DNA from: JAKVCB01 sp963578605
GTDB lineage: Bacteria; Planctomycetota; Planctomycetia; Pirellulales; Lacipirellulaceae
Reading direction: 5' to 3'
Length of the DNA: 64,000 nucleotides
Assembly (NCBI GenBank): GCA_963578605.1
Contig: CAUZEA010000003.1
Span: forward strand, 1 to 64,000
Position numbers and translations under genes: made by a program
Notes under the pieces: model-generated
What the model was told of the DNA's origin: nothing
The model's database searches: none
What the model saw: the letters and a program-made list of their open reading frames with translations, nothing else
Shown here: piece after piece, positions 44,634 to 53,458 of the stretch
Numbering within the stretch: position 1 is the first letter of the stretch
Layout: every line of letters begins with the position of its first letter

Positions 44634-45560
44634 ATGACAACCCAGCTCACGGTTCGCCTGGCATTCCTTTCCCTTTGGCTCGCCATCTCCCCGACCACAT
44701 TCGCACAGCAGGATGAACTAACTCAGGCAACGTTTGAAACGACCGTTAACGAGGAGCAAAACCTCGCATCCGCAACTTTCACAGGGCGCACGGCACACGT
44801 GGGAGACCAGATCGATCAGAAACTCCTGTTTGAATCGAGCATGAAGACGATCGGTCGGCGGGAAAATGAAGTCGTCGAGCAAAGGCAAAGCGTGCTCAAA
44901 CAACGCCAACACCGAATTATCACGGCTGTGGAAATTGCAAACGATCGTATGATTGAAGCCGATGTACGGTACATCGTTTCTGAGCGCGAACTCACTGCTG
45001 GAACCGATTCAAGCCAGACCGAGACGGACCCGGTGGTGGGTCATAAATATCACTGTTTTCGAAACGGAACCACGTTAATGGTGACCGACGACCAAGGGCA
45101 ACTTCCCACACTTGCCGAATACAAAATTGTTGCTGGCAACATGAATAGCCTTGGCGAAGTGAGTCCGCTCGCTGAATTCCTGATTGGAAAAACGGTGGTT
45201 GTTGGCCAGCAGATTTCAGTGCCACGCGACGTCGCCGATCGATTGCTCGCCCTTGGCCAATCGCTCGGCAAGGTGGAGTCGTTCCATCTCAAACTGACCG
45301 AAATCAGGACAATTGGGCAAGTTCGGTGTGCTGGCTTTGAAGCATTCCTGGAGGCAACCGATCACAACGAAGGCCAAATGCGAGTGCAACTGGAAGGTCC
45401 GTTCGCTGTCGAGATTGACGGTTGCCGGCTGGTATCGTCCGACTTGGAAGGCCCGATCGGCGTGGCGAAATCGATGCTGGACGCCGGTTCGACATTCCAT
45501 ATGACCGGCACAGGGCGGCTCCGCATCTCACTCCAATCATTCTACCAGGACGTCGACTAA
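44634..45560 (+). CDS. Secreted protein of unknown function
   Basis: A 308-residue protein with a signal peptide (residues 1-24, ending TFAQQ) and a GGAG ribosome site before ATG 44634. The mature part is mixed alpha/beta with no Cys-rich or catalytic motif that I recognise. It reads 'HVGDQIDQKLLFESSMKTI', later LAEFLIGKTVVVGQQISVP. Such proteins are common in planctomycetes as orphans. It converges with arsS across 71 bases. Confidence 0.6.
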   Translation: MTTQLTVRLAFLSLWLAISPTTFAQQDELTQATFETTVNEEQNLASATFTGRTAHVGDQIDQKLLFESSMKTIGRRENEVVEQRQSVLKQRQHRIITAVEIANDRMIEADVRYIVSERELTAGTDSSQTETDPVVGHKYHCFRNGTTLMVTDDQGQLPTLAEYKIVAGNMNSLGEVSPLAEFLIGKTVVVGQQISVPRDVADRLLALGQSLGKVESFHLKLTEIRTIGQVRCAGFEAFLEATDHNEGQMRVQLEGPFAVEIDGCRLVSSDLEGPIGVAKSMLDAGSTFHMTGTGRLRISLQSFYQDVD

Positions 45561-45631
45561 GGGACGGAATGTGCCCTGCCATCCGAGCCCGTGCCCGGCC
45601 ATCCCAAATGACCAATCGGTCGGCTGCCCGC

Positions 45632-46639
45632 TCAGGTCAACGCACCGCCGCAACTACTTCCGGCACCGGCAGTGCACCCGTAACAGTGGTCACCGGTCGC
45701 TATCGGACGACCGGCCAGTTCGTCAGCGGTCGTATCCCAAAGGAACCGCTCCGGAGGGCCAGGAGTTCGTAAACCCAAAGCATAATTGAAATCGCAGTCG
45801 TAGATCCGGCCTGCCGAATCAATGTGAATTTGATGCCGACACATGAGACCGTCGATGGTCAATGGGTTGTACGCCTTGGCGAGCATTTTCATGTAGTCGG
45901 CAAGCTTACCCGACCGTTCAAGTTCATGCCGCCATCTCTTAATGGGCATGTTTGTGATCGTCCACAAGTCGTTGAATACCAAACCGACTCGCTCTTTCAA
46001 TTCACGGTGATAGTCTGTGGCGAGTGACTCTTGCGGTGGGGGTAGGTGGGGTCCGTTGGGATTGTAAACCAGGTTGAGTTGCAACCCTGGGTCCCGCCCG
46101 TAACCTGCGTCATTGAGTCGCCGCAAGCCTTCGATCGATGCGTTGTAGGCACCGTGCCCCCGCTGGTGATCAACATTTTCCTCAAGGTAGCATGGCAAAG
46201 AAGCGACAACCTCTACTTGATGCTCCGCCAGGAAGTGGGGAATCCATGCGTACGGTTCTGTGTTTCGGTGATCCCTGTAAGGAATGATCGTCGGGTTGCA
46301 ACGATCCGTGACATGCCGTCCCAAATCTCGAACCCGTCGTACAAGCGGGCGAAAGTTCGGGTTCATCTCCGGGCTCCCTCCGGTCAGGTCGACACGCTCG
46401 ATCTGCGGATTCCTGGCGATCCAGTCCGCAACACGGCGGGCGGTCACAGCAGACATGTTTTCCTGGGGACTGTCCCGTTTAGGTGAAGATTCCACATGAC
46501 AATGGTGGCATGCCAAATTGCAGACGAGCCCCAAATTGATCTGCAACGTCCGGATCTCCCCTGCCGCCCGCAACTCCGGAATGCACTGTTGGCGAAACGA
46601 GTCGGTGTGAAGAATCGGAAGTGAGGTAAGAGCGGGCAT
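45632..46639 (-). CDS. arsS: Radical SAM protein ArsS of arsenosugar synthesis
   Basis: A 335-residue radical SAM enzyme. The iron-sulfur triad is in LVCNLACHHCHVES (Cys40, 44, 47). Later GGSPEMNP fits the SAM-binding GGEP-like motif, and the C-terminus has the family's extra Cys boxes (MCRHQIHID...CDFN and HCYGCTAGAGSSCGG). This pattern fits ArsS, which works with ArsM to build arsenosugars by attaching the 5'-deoxyadenosyl group to methylated arsenic. ATG 46639 leaves a 32-base gap after arsM; ATG 46702 would overlap arsM. The gene pair is one operon. Confidence 0.85.
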   Translation of the reverse strand: MPALTSLPILHTDSFRQQCIPELRAAGEIRTLQINLGLVCNLACHHCHVESSPKRDSPQENMSAVTARRVADWIARNPQIERVDLTGGSPEMNPNFRPLVRRVRDLGRHVTDRCNPTIIPYRDHRNTEPYAWIPHFLAEHQVEVVASLPCYLEENVDHQRGHGAYNASIEGLRRLNDAGYGRDPGLQLNLVYNPNGPHLPPPQESLATDYHRELKERVGLVFNDLWTITNMPIKRWRHELERSGKLADYMKMLAKAYNPLTIDGLMCRHQIHIDSAGRIYDCDFNYALGLRTPGPPERFLWDTTADELAGRPIATGDHCYGCTAGAGSSCGGALT

Positions 46640-46671
46640 AAATGGCCTATCATCGAGTGGTTTTTCAAACC

Positions 46672-47643
46672 TCAACAACAACCACTCCCCTGGGTATGCC
46701 ATGTTGCTGGCGTGACGTGGAGATCAACGCGGTTCAGTGCCTGCAAAGTAGCAGCCGTCTTGTCGCAAACCGGTAGCGGCATATTCCTGGGCAAACAATG
46801 ACCTTTGCCGTCGTCAAATTCCTCGTCGGACCCGAGGTAAACGGCCGTGCAACCGGTAAATATGCACACTCCGTCTTCCGGCGTGGGAACCTGCAAAGCA
46901 ACGACCTCCACAGTTTCTAACAACAAGTCGTCCTCGAGGTCATACGTCACGGCATCCAGCATGCGGTAGGGCCTGCGAGAGCGAACCTCGATCGCACCAA
47001 ATCCCGCATCGCTGATCTTCTCAAGGTACTCTTCCAGCATGAGACAACCCGAAATGCACTGCGCGCGGAGAACCTCGTCTTGGCTTAGGGCAACTGGCAG
47101 GGGCCGCGGTGTAATCGGGTCGGACATGACCAGGCGACCACCATTGTCCAACACACGGTGCATTTCCGCGAGCGCCTGTTCCAGGTCTCCACCCGTTTTA
47201 AAGATATTGAAGAGGCAATTTTGCGCTGCCAGGTCGACTGAATTGCGTTCAACCGGCAAATTGAGCGCGTCGCCATCAACCAAAGTGACAAAAGAGGGGT
47301 CAAACCAGTCGTTTGTTTTAGCTGCGCATTCGAGGTTGGCACGCGCCGCTTGGCGCATTTCAGCAACGGGATCAACTGCAACCACACCACCAGGTCGCCG
47401 CGTGAAATAGGCCAACTGCAAAGCCTCTAAACCGCCCCCGACACCAACGTAGAGCACGCGTTGGTTGGCGATCATATCTTGCAAGTGAATGGTCGTCCCA
47501 CACCCATAGTTCATTTCGTACATGATGGGAGGGACGTTGAGGCCCGGAAGATAACGTCGTGCCTGGGGCACGCAGCAGAGATTTGCAGATGGCTGAGTAG
47601 CTGCCTCACGATAGACGTCGCGCACAGTAGCGTGGTAACTCAT
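46672..47643 (-). CDS. arsM: Arsenite methyltransferase ArsM
   Basis: A 323-residue SAM-dependent methyltransferase with the ArsM pattern: YGCGTTIHLQDMI, VLYVGVGGGLEALQLAYFT (motif I), VDGDALNLPVERNSVDLAAQNCLFNIF, and later CISGCLMLEEYLEKI, plus Cys pairs at residues 23-24 and at the C-terminus (SGCC). Cys residues in this family bind As(III). It methylates arsenite, using SAM; with the next gene, ArsS, the product goes to arsenosugars. No arsR-like repressor is adjacent. It lies first in the two-gene operon. Confidence 0.85.
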   Translation of the reverse strand: MSYHATVRDVYREAATQPSANLCCVPQARRYLPGLNVPPIMYEMNYGCGTTIHLQDMIANQRVLYVGVGGGLEALQLAYFTRRPGGVVAVDPVAEMRQAARANLECAAKTNDWFDPSFVTLVDGDALNLPVERNSVDLAAQNCLFNIFKTGGDLEQALAEMHRVLDNGGRLVMSDPITPRPLPVALSQDEVLRAQCISGCLMLEEYLEKISDAGFGAIEVRSRRPYRMLDAVTYDLEDDLLLETVEVVALQVPTPEDGVCIFTGCTAVYLGSDEEFDDGKGHCLPRNMPLPVCDKTAATLQALNRVDLHVTPATWHTQGSGCC

Positions 47644-47975
47644 GAAACGATTGTCGAATCGACCGCTCCTGTTTGGGGCCCATGAATGCGATACGGCTCA
47701 ATCTTTTCGTTCTGGACTTCGCCAGGATTTCAAACATCACGCCAAAGCTGACACATCACACCCAAGCTGACCCTGTGTCAACGCAATCTGCGTGACCACA
47801 ATTCCTCGTCGTCAATTCTCGCCAACTCGTCGTGATCACCGCCAGTGAAAGTATCTCCACTTTGAGCACTCCGTACAACGCCAAGAGGTTCCCGCAGAGT
47901 CTCGTTCTCTTTACGTTGACCTTCTGCTAGAATTCGCACGTAGTTTTCCCGTGTTTGAAGACACAAGGTAAAGCG
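47644..47975. other. Divergent promoter region of arsM and the Nramp-like gene
   Basis: A 332-base gap. It contains two direct repeats near 47740 (CCAAAGCTGACACATCACACC and CCAAGCTGACC) that could be operator half-sites; this is weak. No coding frame is supported. Confidence 0.35.
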
Positions 47976-49538
47976 ATGAGCGATTCTCAAGCATCACAAG
48001 TTGATGAACTCGTTCCGGATACCGTCATTCCGCACGGGAATCTTCCCCCCTTGCGTTATCGGGAGATGCCCGAGCCCATACTGCTTCGCCGGATGGCCGG
48101 TCCGAGCATCATTCTCGCCGGGCTCTCGCTGGGTAGCGGTGAGTTCATCCTCTGGCCCTATATTACCTACCAGAGTCAATTCATCTTCTTTTGGGCCTGT
48201 TTGCTCGGCGTTACCACCCAGTACTTTATCAATATGGAGGTGACCCGTTGGACCCTGGCCACGGGGGAATCGGCAATCACCGGGTTCGCCCGCCTGAGTC
48301 ACCATTGGGTCTGGATATTCCTGGTGGCAAACACCGTCCCTTACGTCATTCCAGCCTGGGCAACCGGTGCCGCTGAACTTTTCACCTGGCTCGTTTGGCA
48401 TCCCGAAACTGTACTGCTCGCTGACGGATCGTCCCAGATCATTAGCGCCGGAACTCCCTACCTCGCCACGCTGGCAATCATTGGAATGGTTGGCTGTGGA
48501 ATTCTCCTAACCACCGGGCCGGTGGTCTACAAAACAATTGAAGCGACCCAATTTATTCTCGTTATCCTGGCATTGATCTTAGTCCTGGTCGTCGGTGTCT
48601 TGGTGATTCGTCCCGATGCGGTCGCCAAACTGGTTCAACAAACGGCAACTTTTGGTGCGCCAACGTTCATTCCCTTGGGAAGCGAATATCCCAATCTTGA
48701 TGAAGTACTTCTCCTGGGGGCACTCGCCTTCGCCGGTTGCGGAGGTACGCTCAATCTCGGGCAAAGCAACTACATCAAAGACAAAGGGTTTGGAATGGGG
48801 GTTCACGTCGGCAGAATTACCAGCCCCATTTCCGGCCAGGAAGAGGCAGTTTCGGAAATTGGGTATCACTTTCCCCATACACCGGAAAATATGGCCCGCT
48901 GGAAAATCTGGTGGACCAGGGCCAGTCGGGAACAATTTATCAGCTTCTTCGTGACCTGTATCTTTTGTCTCGTAGTGTTGACCTTGATCAGTTACAGCCT
49001 GTTCTATGATTCCGCTGGCATGCTGCGCGAAGGTATGGATGAATATGGCAAAGGACTTGAGTTCATCTATGCCGAAGCCGAACAGCTGCGGGTAACGGTC
49101 GGCGCGATCGGTCCGTGGTTGTTTTTAGTCATGGGAATTGTGATCCTGTTCACCACAGAACTGGCAGTGCTCGATGCCACCAGCCGTATTTCGGCCGATA
49201 TCGTCAAGGTGAATTGGCTGATGGACAATAAGTGGTGGTCCGAAAGCCGCCTTTATTTTGCCTTTTTGTGGGGTGAGATTGCCCTGGGGAGTTTGGTTCT
49301 GCTGATTGGGGTTGAGCAATTCCAAACTAGTACGCTGGGCTTGTTTAAACTGACGGCAAGCCTCAATGGTGGAATCATGTGCGTCTACTCGGCAACGCTG
49401 CTTTGGATCAATTGCCGCTTGCTGCCCAAGCCGTTAAGGATGCCCCCCGTCCGGATCGCCATCATGCTCTGGTCCGTTGCCTTCTTTGGCTCTTTTGCCA
49501 TTTGGGCTGCGTGGACTTCACTGATGGCGTTACTCTGA
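47976..49538 (+). CDS. Nramp-family divalent metal transporter
   Basis: A 520-residue membrane protein with about 11-12 hydrophobic segments. It has AGPSIILAGLSLGSGEFIL in TM1, where classical Nramp proteins have the DPGN metal site: the Asp-Pro-Gly is replaced by a Gly-Ser-Gly-Glu type stretch. So it is an Nramp-like protein whose metal choice cannot be predicted from sequence. ATG 47976 has an AAGGT ribosome site. It is 53 residues longer in a middle loop (residues about 240-330) than short Nramp proteins. It stands divergent from arsM. Confidence 0.8.
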   Translation: MSDSQASQVDELVPDTVIPHGNLPPLRYREMPEPILLRRMAGPSIILAGLSLGSGEFILWPYITYQSQFIFFWACLLGVTTQYFINMEVTRWTLATGESAITGFARLSHHWVWIFLVANTVPYVIPAWATGAAELFTWLVWHPETVLLADGSSQIISAGTPYLATLAIIGMVGCGILLTTGPVVYKTIEATQFILVILALILVLVVGVLVIRPDAVAKLVQQTATFGAPTFIPLGSEYPNLDEVLLLGALAFAGCGGTLNLGQSNYIKDKGFGMGVHVGRITSPISGQEEAVSEIGYHFPHTPENMARWKIWWTRASREQFISFFVTCIFCLVVLTLISYSLFYDSAGMLREGMDEYGKGLEFIYAEAEQLRVTVGAIGPWLFLVMGIVILFTTELAVLDATSRISADIVKVNWLMDNKWWSESRLYFAFLWGEIALGSLVLLIGVEQFQTSTLGLFKLTASLNGGIMCVYSATLLWINCRLLPKPLRMPPVRIAIMLWSVAFFGSFAIWAAWTSLMALL

Positions 49539-49608
49539 ACTGTCAAATTCGATCCTCAAGAGACCAATTAACGCCAACTGCCGACAGTTTAGTCACGGCG
49601 AGACCACC

Positions 49609-50103
49609 ATGTTTTTCTACCTGCTACTGCTGTTCACCGTAGTTCCGTTTGTCGAACTCGTGCTCTTGTTGTGGTTGGCAGCTAAAGTGGGCGGGGTTAA
49701 CACGTTACTGCTCATCTTGTTCACCGGAGTGCTCGGCGCCAGCCTGGCTCGCTGGCAAGGCTTGCGAACGGCTTTGCGAATCCGGCAAGAAATGGCCCAG
49801 GGCAAGGTCCCTGGCGACGCGATGGTCGATGGCGCCCTGATTCTGGTTGCCGGGGCTGTGCTGTTGACGCCCGGCATTCTGACCGATGCTTTGGGGTTTG
49901 CCCTTTTGATCCCGGTGATTCGCCAGGTTTTTAAGCGAACTGCGTTGGCCTGGATCCAACGCAACGTCCGGGTGCAACAGGTCCACTACGGTTCTGGTTT
50001 TGGACCTCGACCCGATTTTACCACTTCATCCGCCGGGGATCGCATTGTCGACGCAAAAGTGATCGAAACCCGCGTGGTCGACCCGGAGGACCACTCGCCT
50101 TAG
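49609..50103 (+). CDS. fxsA: FxsA-family membrane protein
   Basis: A 164-residue protein with four hydrophobic segments in the first 120 residues. The family pattern VVPFVELVLLLWLA at the start and LLTPGILTDALGFALLIPVIR near the end of the membrane part are clear. FxsA is a cytoplasmic membrane protein of uncertain role whose overproduction blocks exclusion of phage T7 by the F plasmid in E. coli. The last 45 residues are hydrophilic. It follows the Nramp-like gene by 70 bases and may be on the same transcript. Confidence 0.9.
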   Translation: MFFYLLLLFTVVPFVELVLLLWLAAKVGGVNTLLLILFTGVLGASLARWQGLRTALRIRQEMAQGKVPGDAMVDGALILVAGAVLLTPGILTDALGFALLIPVIRQVFKRTALAWIQRNVRVQQVHYGSGFGPRPDFTTSSAGDRIVDAKVIETRVVDPEDHSP

Positions 50104-50132
50104 GATCTGGATCTGAAAGCTGCCACTTTGCT

Positions 50133-51722
50133 TTACTGGGGCAACCGGCTACGCTCGACCTGGGGGAATTCCCCGGTGAGTGATTTCATGAATGCCACCA
50201 GATCGGCCTTCTCCTGGTCCGTGAGATTCAGCTTTTTAATTTTCTCATCGAGTTGCCCGTTGGGGTGCCCCCCCTTGTCGTACCAGTCAACTACCTCTTC
50301 GAGGGTCGCTTGCGATCCATCATGCATGTAGGGGGCCGTGAGGACCACGTTTCGCACGGTGGGGGTCTTGAAGGCCCCACGGTGACTCTCGTCTTTGGTC
50401 ACCGCAAATCGGCCCGCGTCGGGTTCATCGACCTCCATCCCGACGCCAATGTTGTGGTGCTTCTCGTCCGTGAAGTTCGCGCCGGCGTGGCAAGCAGTAC
50501 AACCTACCTTTTCACTGAAAAATAGTTCGCCGCCCCGCTGTGCCGATTCCGCGAACGGATGTGCTTCGCTGGCCTGCTTAAGTGCCATGTACTCATCATA
50601 GAGTTCCGGGTCCTCTTCTTTGAGTGCCTCGAGGTCTTCGAGATCGGCTTCGTAAGCCTGTTCAAAATTGATCAAGTCAACATGGTAATCCCAAGGGGTA
50701 GGTCCGGTCACGATGGCCCGCTCGAAACTGGCAATTGCGTTGCCAACATTGTCGATCGTCACCCCGTCGGAAAAGATTTTGTCGAACTGGCGTTTGTAGC
50801 CCTCAATACCTTCGAGAGTGTTGGCTACATTCTCGTGGGTGTTTCCCATTTCAATGGGGTTGGCAATTGGCTCGACGGCTTGTGCTTCGAGTGAATCGGC
50901 CCGCCCATCCCAGAACTGATTCCCGCTCAGGATGCGATTGTAGGCCACCGGTGAATTGCGGCCTCCTTCTTGACCGCCGACACCGACACCAAACTGGGTG
51001 TTCTTTGCATACCCGAATTCAGGATCATGGCAACTGGCGCAGCTGATCGTGCCATCGATCGAAAGTCGTGGATCGCAGTAGAGCTGTCGTCCAAGTTCGA
51101 TTTTCGCCCGAGTCAATGGATTTGCTCCGATCCCGGTAATTTGCGTCTTTCCAGCAGCCAGTCCTTTGGGCAGTTCGGGATTGAGCACTACATGGTTGGC
51201 GGGGTCTTCGACCCATTCGCTTATCTCTTCGATCGAGAGGGGGCCCTCTCCAGGTAAACCGCTGGTCAAGTCAACCGTGCCGAGCAGAATTTCTTGTTCA
51301 CCATCTTTGTCATCACCCGCAGTGGTTTTGTCGTCGGTCTCGCTGGGTTTGCTGTCGGTCTCAGTGGTTGGCGATGGGGAGGGGGGTTCTCCGGTGGTCG
51401 GAGGTTTTGCCTCCGGCTTGGTTTCAGGGGGAGTTGGAGGCGTTGGTTTTGCCGTGGCCGAAGTTGTTTCTTGCGGAGGGGGAGCAGGCGTGGAGACTGT
51501 CGATTCCTCGGTCGGTTTGGCCTCGGTGGATTTCGAATCGCCACTCGGTTTGGCAACTTCGATTTCAAGGGGCGGGACCGCTGGCTCAGTCGTTGATGGG
51601 GAAACGGCCGGTTCCTCTGCAACCTTGCCGCCGTCTCTTTTTTCACGTGTCAACTCGTTGATTGCAAAGGCAATGGCGATCAACACAACGACAATGATCA
51701 AGAACCTACCCATTGTTTTCAT
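50133..51722 (-). CDS. Membrane-anchored di-heme cytochrome c peroxidase (MauG/CcpA family)
   Basis: A 529-residue protein with an N-terminal transmembrane anchor (residues 5-22), an about 120-residue Pro/Thr/Glu-rich linker, and a di-heme peroxidase part. Heme motifs CASCH (228-232) and CTACH (408-412) are both visible; the conserved NSPVAYNR lies between and PYMHDGSQATLEEVVDWYDKG near the end. Such enzymes reduce H2O2 with electrons from a small cytochrome or azurin, outside the cytoplasmic membrane. The long linker suggests it spans a distance from the membrane. Convergent with fxsA; an aquaporin relic overlaps its start region on the same strand. Confidence 0.93.
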   Translation of the reverse strand: MKTMGRFLIIVVVLIAIAFAINELTREKRDGGKVAEEPAVSPSTTEPAVPPLEIEVAKPSGDSKSTEAKPTEESTVSTPAPPPQETTSATAKPTPPTPPETKPEAKPPTTGEPPSPSPTTETDSKPSETDDKTTAGDDKDGEQEILLGTVDLTSGLPGEGPLSIEEISEWVEDPANHVVLNPELPKGLAAGKTQITGIGANPLTRAKIELGRQLYCDPRLSIDGTISCASCHDPEFGYAKNTQFGVGVGGQEGGRNSPVAYNRILSGNQFWDGRADSLEAQAVEPIANPIEMGNTHENVANTLEGIEGYKRQFDKIFSDGVTIDNVGNAIASFERAIVTGPTPWDYHVDLINFEQAYEADLEDLEALKEEDPELYDEYMALKQASEAHPFAESAQRGGELFFSEKVGCTACHAGANFTDEKHHNIGVGMEVDEPDAGRFAVTKDESHRGAFKTPTVRNVVLTAPYMHDGSQATLEEVVDWYDKGGHPNGQLDEKIKKLNLTDQEKADLVAFMKSLTGEFPQVERSRLPQ

Positions 51723-51887
51723 CCTTAAGCAAGAAGTATTGATAAATCAGAGCAGCGACAATCGTTTCAGCAATTGGACCAATCCAGCCCCACTGTTGAT
51801 GGGCGCCTGCGTGCTTAAAATGGCCGCGACACCCGCGAAGGTCAAGAAAAAAGTGCCGAGTGCTTCGGCTACCTTTTTTCGACTCAT
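51706..51887 (-). pseudogene. Remnant of an aquaporin-family (MIP) gene
   Basis: From ATG 51887 the frame reads VAEALGTFFLTFAGVAAIL, the first membrane helix of MIP channels. In the next frame a further stretch, WGWIGPIAETIVAALIYQYF, matches the last helix and C-terminus of the same family. The frames are shifted and the whole centre with both NPA boxes is missing. So an internal deletion of about 180-200 codons joined the two ends. A good ribosome site (AAAGGGGAAG) still precedes the ATG. It overlaps the first codons of the cytochrome peroxidase gene. Confidence 0.65.
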
Positions 51888-51962
51888 AATCCATCCACTT
51901 CCCCTTTCAAATCCTTGTTCTTTACTCCCGGTAAATTCCGTGGTCGGAAGGGGTTTTCTGAT

Positions 51963-52481
51963 CTAGAGCTGCGATTTTAACGCGTCAATGGCAGCATCAT
52001 AGTTTGGTTCCTCGGTAACCTCAGCAACATACTGGGCGTGAACAACCTTTCCATTGGCATCTAAAACAAAGATTGCACGGCAAAGTATTTTGAGTTCTTC
52101 AATCAAGGTTCCCCAGTTCTGACCGAAGTTGCGATCCTGATAATCACTTGCTGAACGGATATTGGTGATGTTCTCGGCACCGCAAAACCGGTTCATGGCG
52201 AAGGGCAAGTCAAGGCTAACCGTAATTGCGTTAATGCGACCGCCTAATTCACCCAGGAACTCATTGAATTTCTTGGTTTGGGTGGCACAAACGGGCGTAT
52301 CGAGCGAGGGCACCACGCTCAACAGGGTCGGCTTGCCCTGCAGGTCATCGAGAGTGAGTGTTTGCATCCCGTCTTCAAAATAGTGCAGTGTGAAGTTCGG
52401 AGCTGCCCCGCCAGCGGCAACTGCCTCACCGGCCAAGGTCATCGGATTTCCCTTAAAGGTAATTGCGCCCGAGCGTGACAT
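51963..52481 (-). CDS. tpx: Thiol peroxidase Tpx
   Basis: A 172-residue atypical 2-Cys peroxiredoxin. The peroxidatic Cys is in DTPVCATQT (Cys65) and the resolving Cys in RFCGAENI (Cys100), 35 residues apart as in the family. The beginning has GEAVAAGGAAPNFTL and the end VTEEPNYDAAI. It removes H2O2 and alkyl peroxides using thioredoxin. It is expected in the cytosol; no signal peptide is present. Downstream lies the aquaporin relic; upstream is an orphan gene 166 bases away. Confidence 0.95.
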   Translation of the reverse strand: MSRSGAITFKGNPMTLAGEAVAAGGAAPNFTLHYFEDGMQTLTLDDLQGKPTLLSVVPSLDTPVCATQTKKFNEFLGELGGRINAITVSLDLPFAMNRFCGAENITNIRSASDYQDRNFGQNWGTLIEELKILCRAIFVLDANGKVVHAQYVAEVTEEPNYDAAIDALKSQL

Positions 52482-52647
52482 GGTTTGTTCCTTTAGCTAA
52501 AGCAAACAGCAGGTTTTTAAGGCTCCGGACTGGTCGTCGCGAGGTGGGCCTGCTGATCATTGCAACCGGCTAGTTTACAGTGGCAAGCGTGATGGGCCCG
52601 GTTGCAAAACCCAAAGCCCCCCTAGTATCTGCGCCTGGGCTGGCATT

Positions 52648-53283
52648 TCAAGTGGCTGTTGCGCTGCGATAGCAGTGGTCAAAAAGGAGTTCCCACTCGG
52701 CCTGCTGAATTCGACCACAAAGGACCTGGGCATCATTCTCGCCACAGACCGCGCTGCGACAACAATCGACAAAGGCAAAGGGATCCCATGGTGCACCGCT
52801 AAGCAGTTCGACGGCACCACTTATTTGGCCCAACTGCTGCCCGATCTCCATCGCCTGTTCAGCCAGGGGCTCAAATACGGCATGTTTCCCCACACGGCGG
52901 AACCAATATTTGGCATTTGAAAAGTCGCCTTCGCGACGGTGCATGATCCCATGCCAAAAACTCCCCGAATCAGTCGGTATATTCTGACTGACGGTATGGG
53001 ACTGTTCAAGACAATCGTGGAGCAGCCACACTCCGGCCAGACAACACTCGGCCATTTTCCGATCGGCGAGCGGCGAACTCGTAAAAGCCGCCTCAATACT
53101 CAGTTCGGGCAGACCTTGATGCCCACCCTCTTGAGGCTGGCTATCGTCCAGCAGACGGCAACGGTTCCGATCGAGCCAGGCAACAAATACGGGGCCGTAG
53201 TCCGTGGGAGAGAAATCAGACAATCTCAACTCCAGGGTGGAACGTGGGAAGTGGTTCTCCGGCAGCGGATAAACACTGCACAC
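52648..53283 (-). CDS. Conserved protein of unknown function
   Basis: A 211-residue protein. The middle reads 'FWHGIMHRREGDFSNAKYWFRRVGKHAVFEPLAEQA', an apparently conserved block (shown in parts: HRREGDFSNAKYWF). This could be a short TPR-like pair of helices. There is no signal peptide. The start is not certain: the frame opens with GTG at 53283 and no strong ribosome site precedes it. I have no functional guess. Confidence 0.6.
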   Translation of the reverse strand: MCSVYPLPENHFPRSTLELRLSDFSPTDYGPVFVAWLDRNRCRLLDDSQPQEGGHQGLPELSIEAAFTSSPLADRKMAECCLAGVWLLHDCLEQSHTVSQNIPTDSGSFWHGIMHRREGDFSNAKYWFRRVGKHAVFEPLAEQAMEIGQQLGQISGAVELLSGAPWDPFAFVDCCRSAVCGENDAQVLCGRIQQAEWELLFDHCYRSATAT

Positions 53284-53390
53284 CGAGTCTCATTATTGCG
53301 GTTTGGGAGGAAATGCCAAGCGGGGGTCTCGGTATCTGCCAGGAGTTTCGGCAGATCCCCGAAAACCAGATGAAAGATGGGCCCGGCAAG

Positions 53391-53421
53391 AAAAAAGCCC
53401 AGGGGGAGGCACCCCTGGGCT
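53391..53421 (-). terminator. Intrinsic terminator of the TPR-protein gene
   Basis: A 10-base perfect stem (AGCCCAGGGG with CCCCTGGGCT, loop of 6) is followed on the minus strand by six T. It lies 38 bases after the stop of the gene at 53459-55882, the expected place for a rho-independent stop. Confidence 0.9.
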
Positions 53422-53458
53422 CTCGTCGCTTCGCAGATACGACCAGTTTAATAGACGC

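Noticed and set aside
51166..51966. A Val/Gly/Ser-rich open frame of 266 codons on the plus strand
   Set aside because: It is antisense to the Pro/Thr/Glu-rich linker of the cytochrome peroxidase and to the aquaporin relic; its low-complexity composition comes from that linker.
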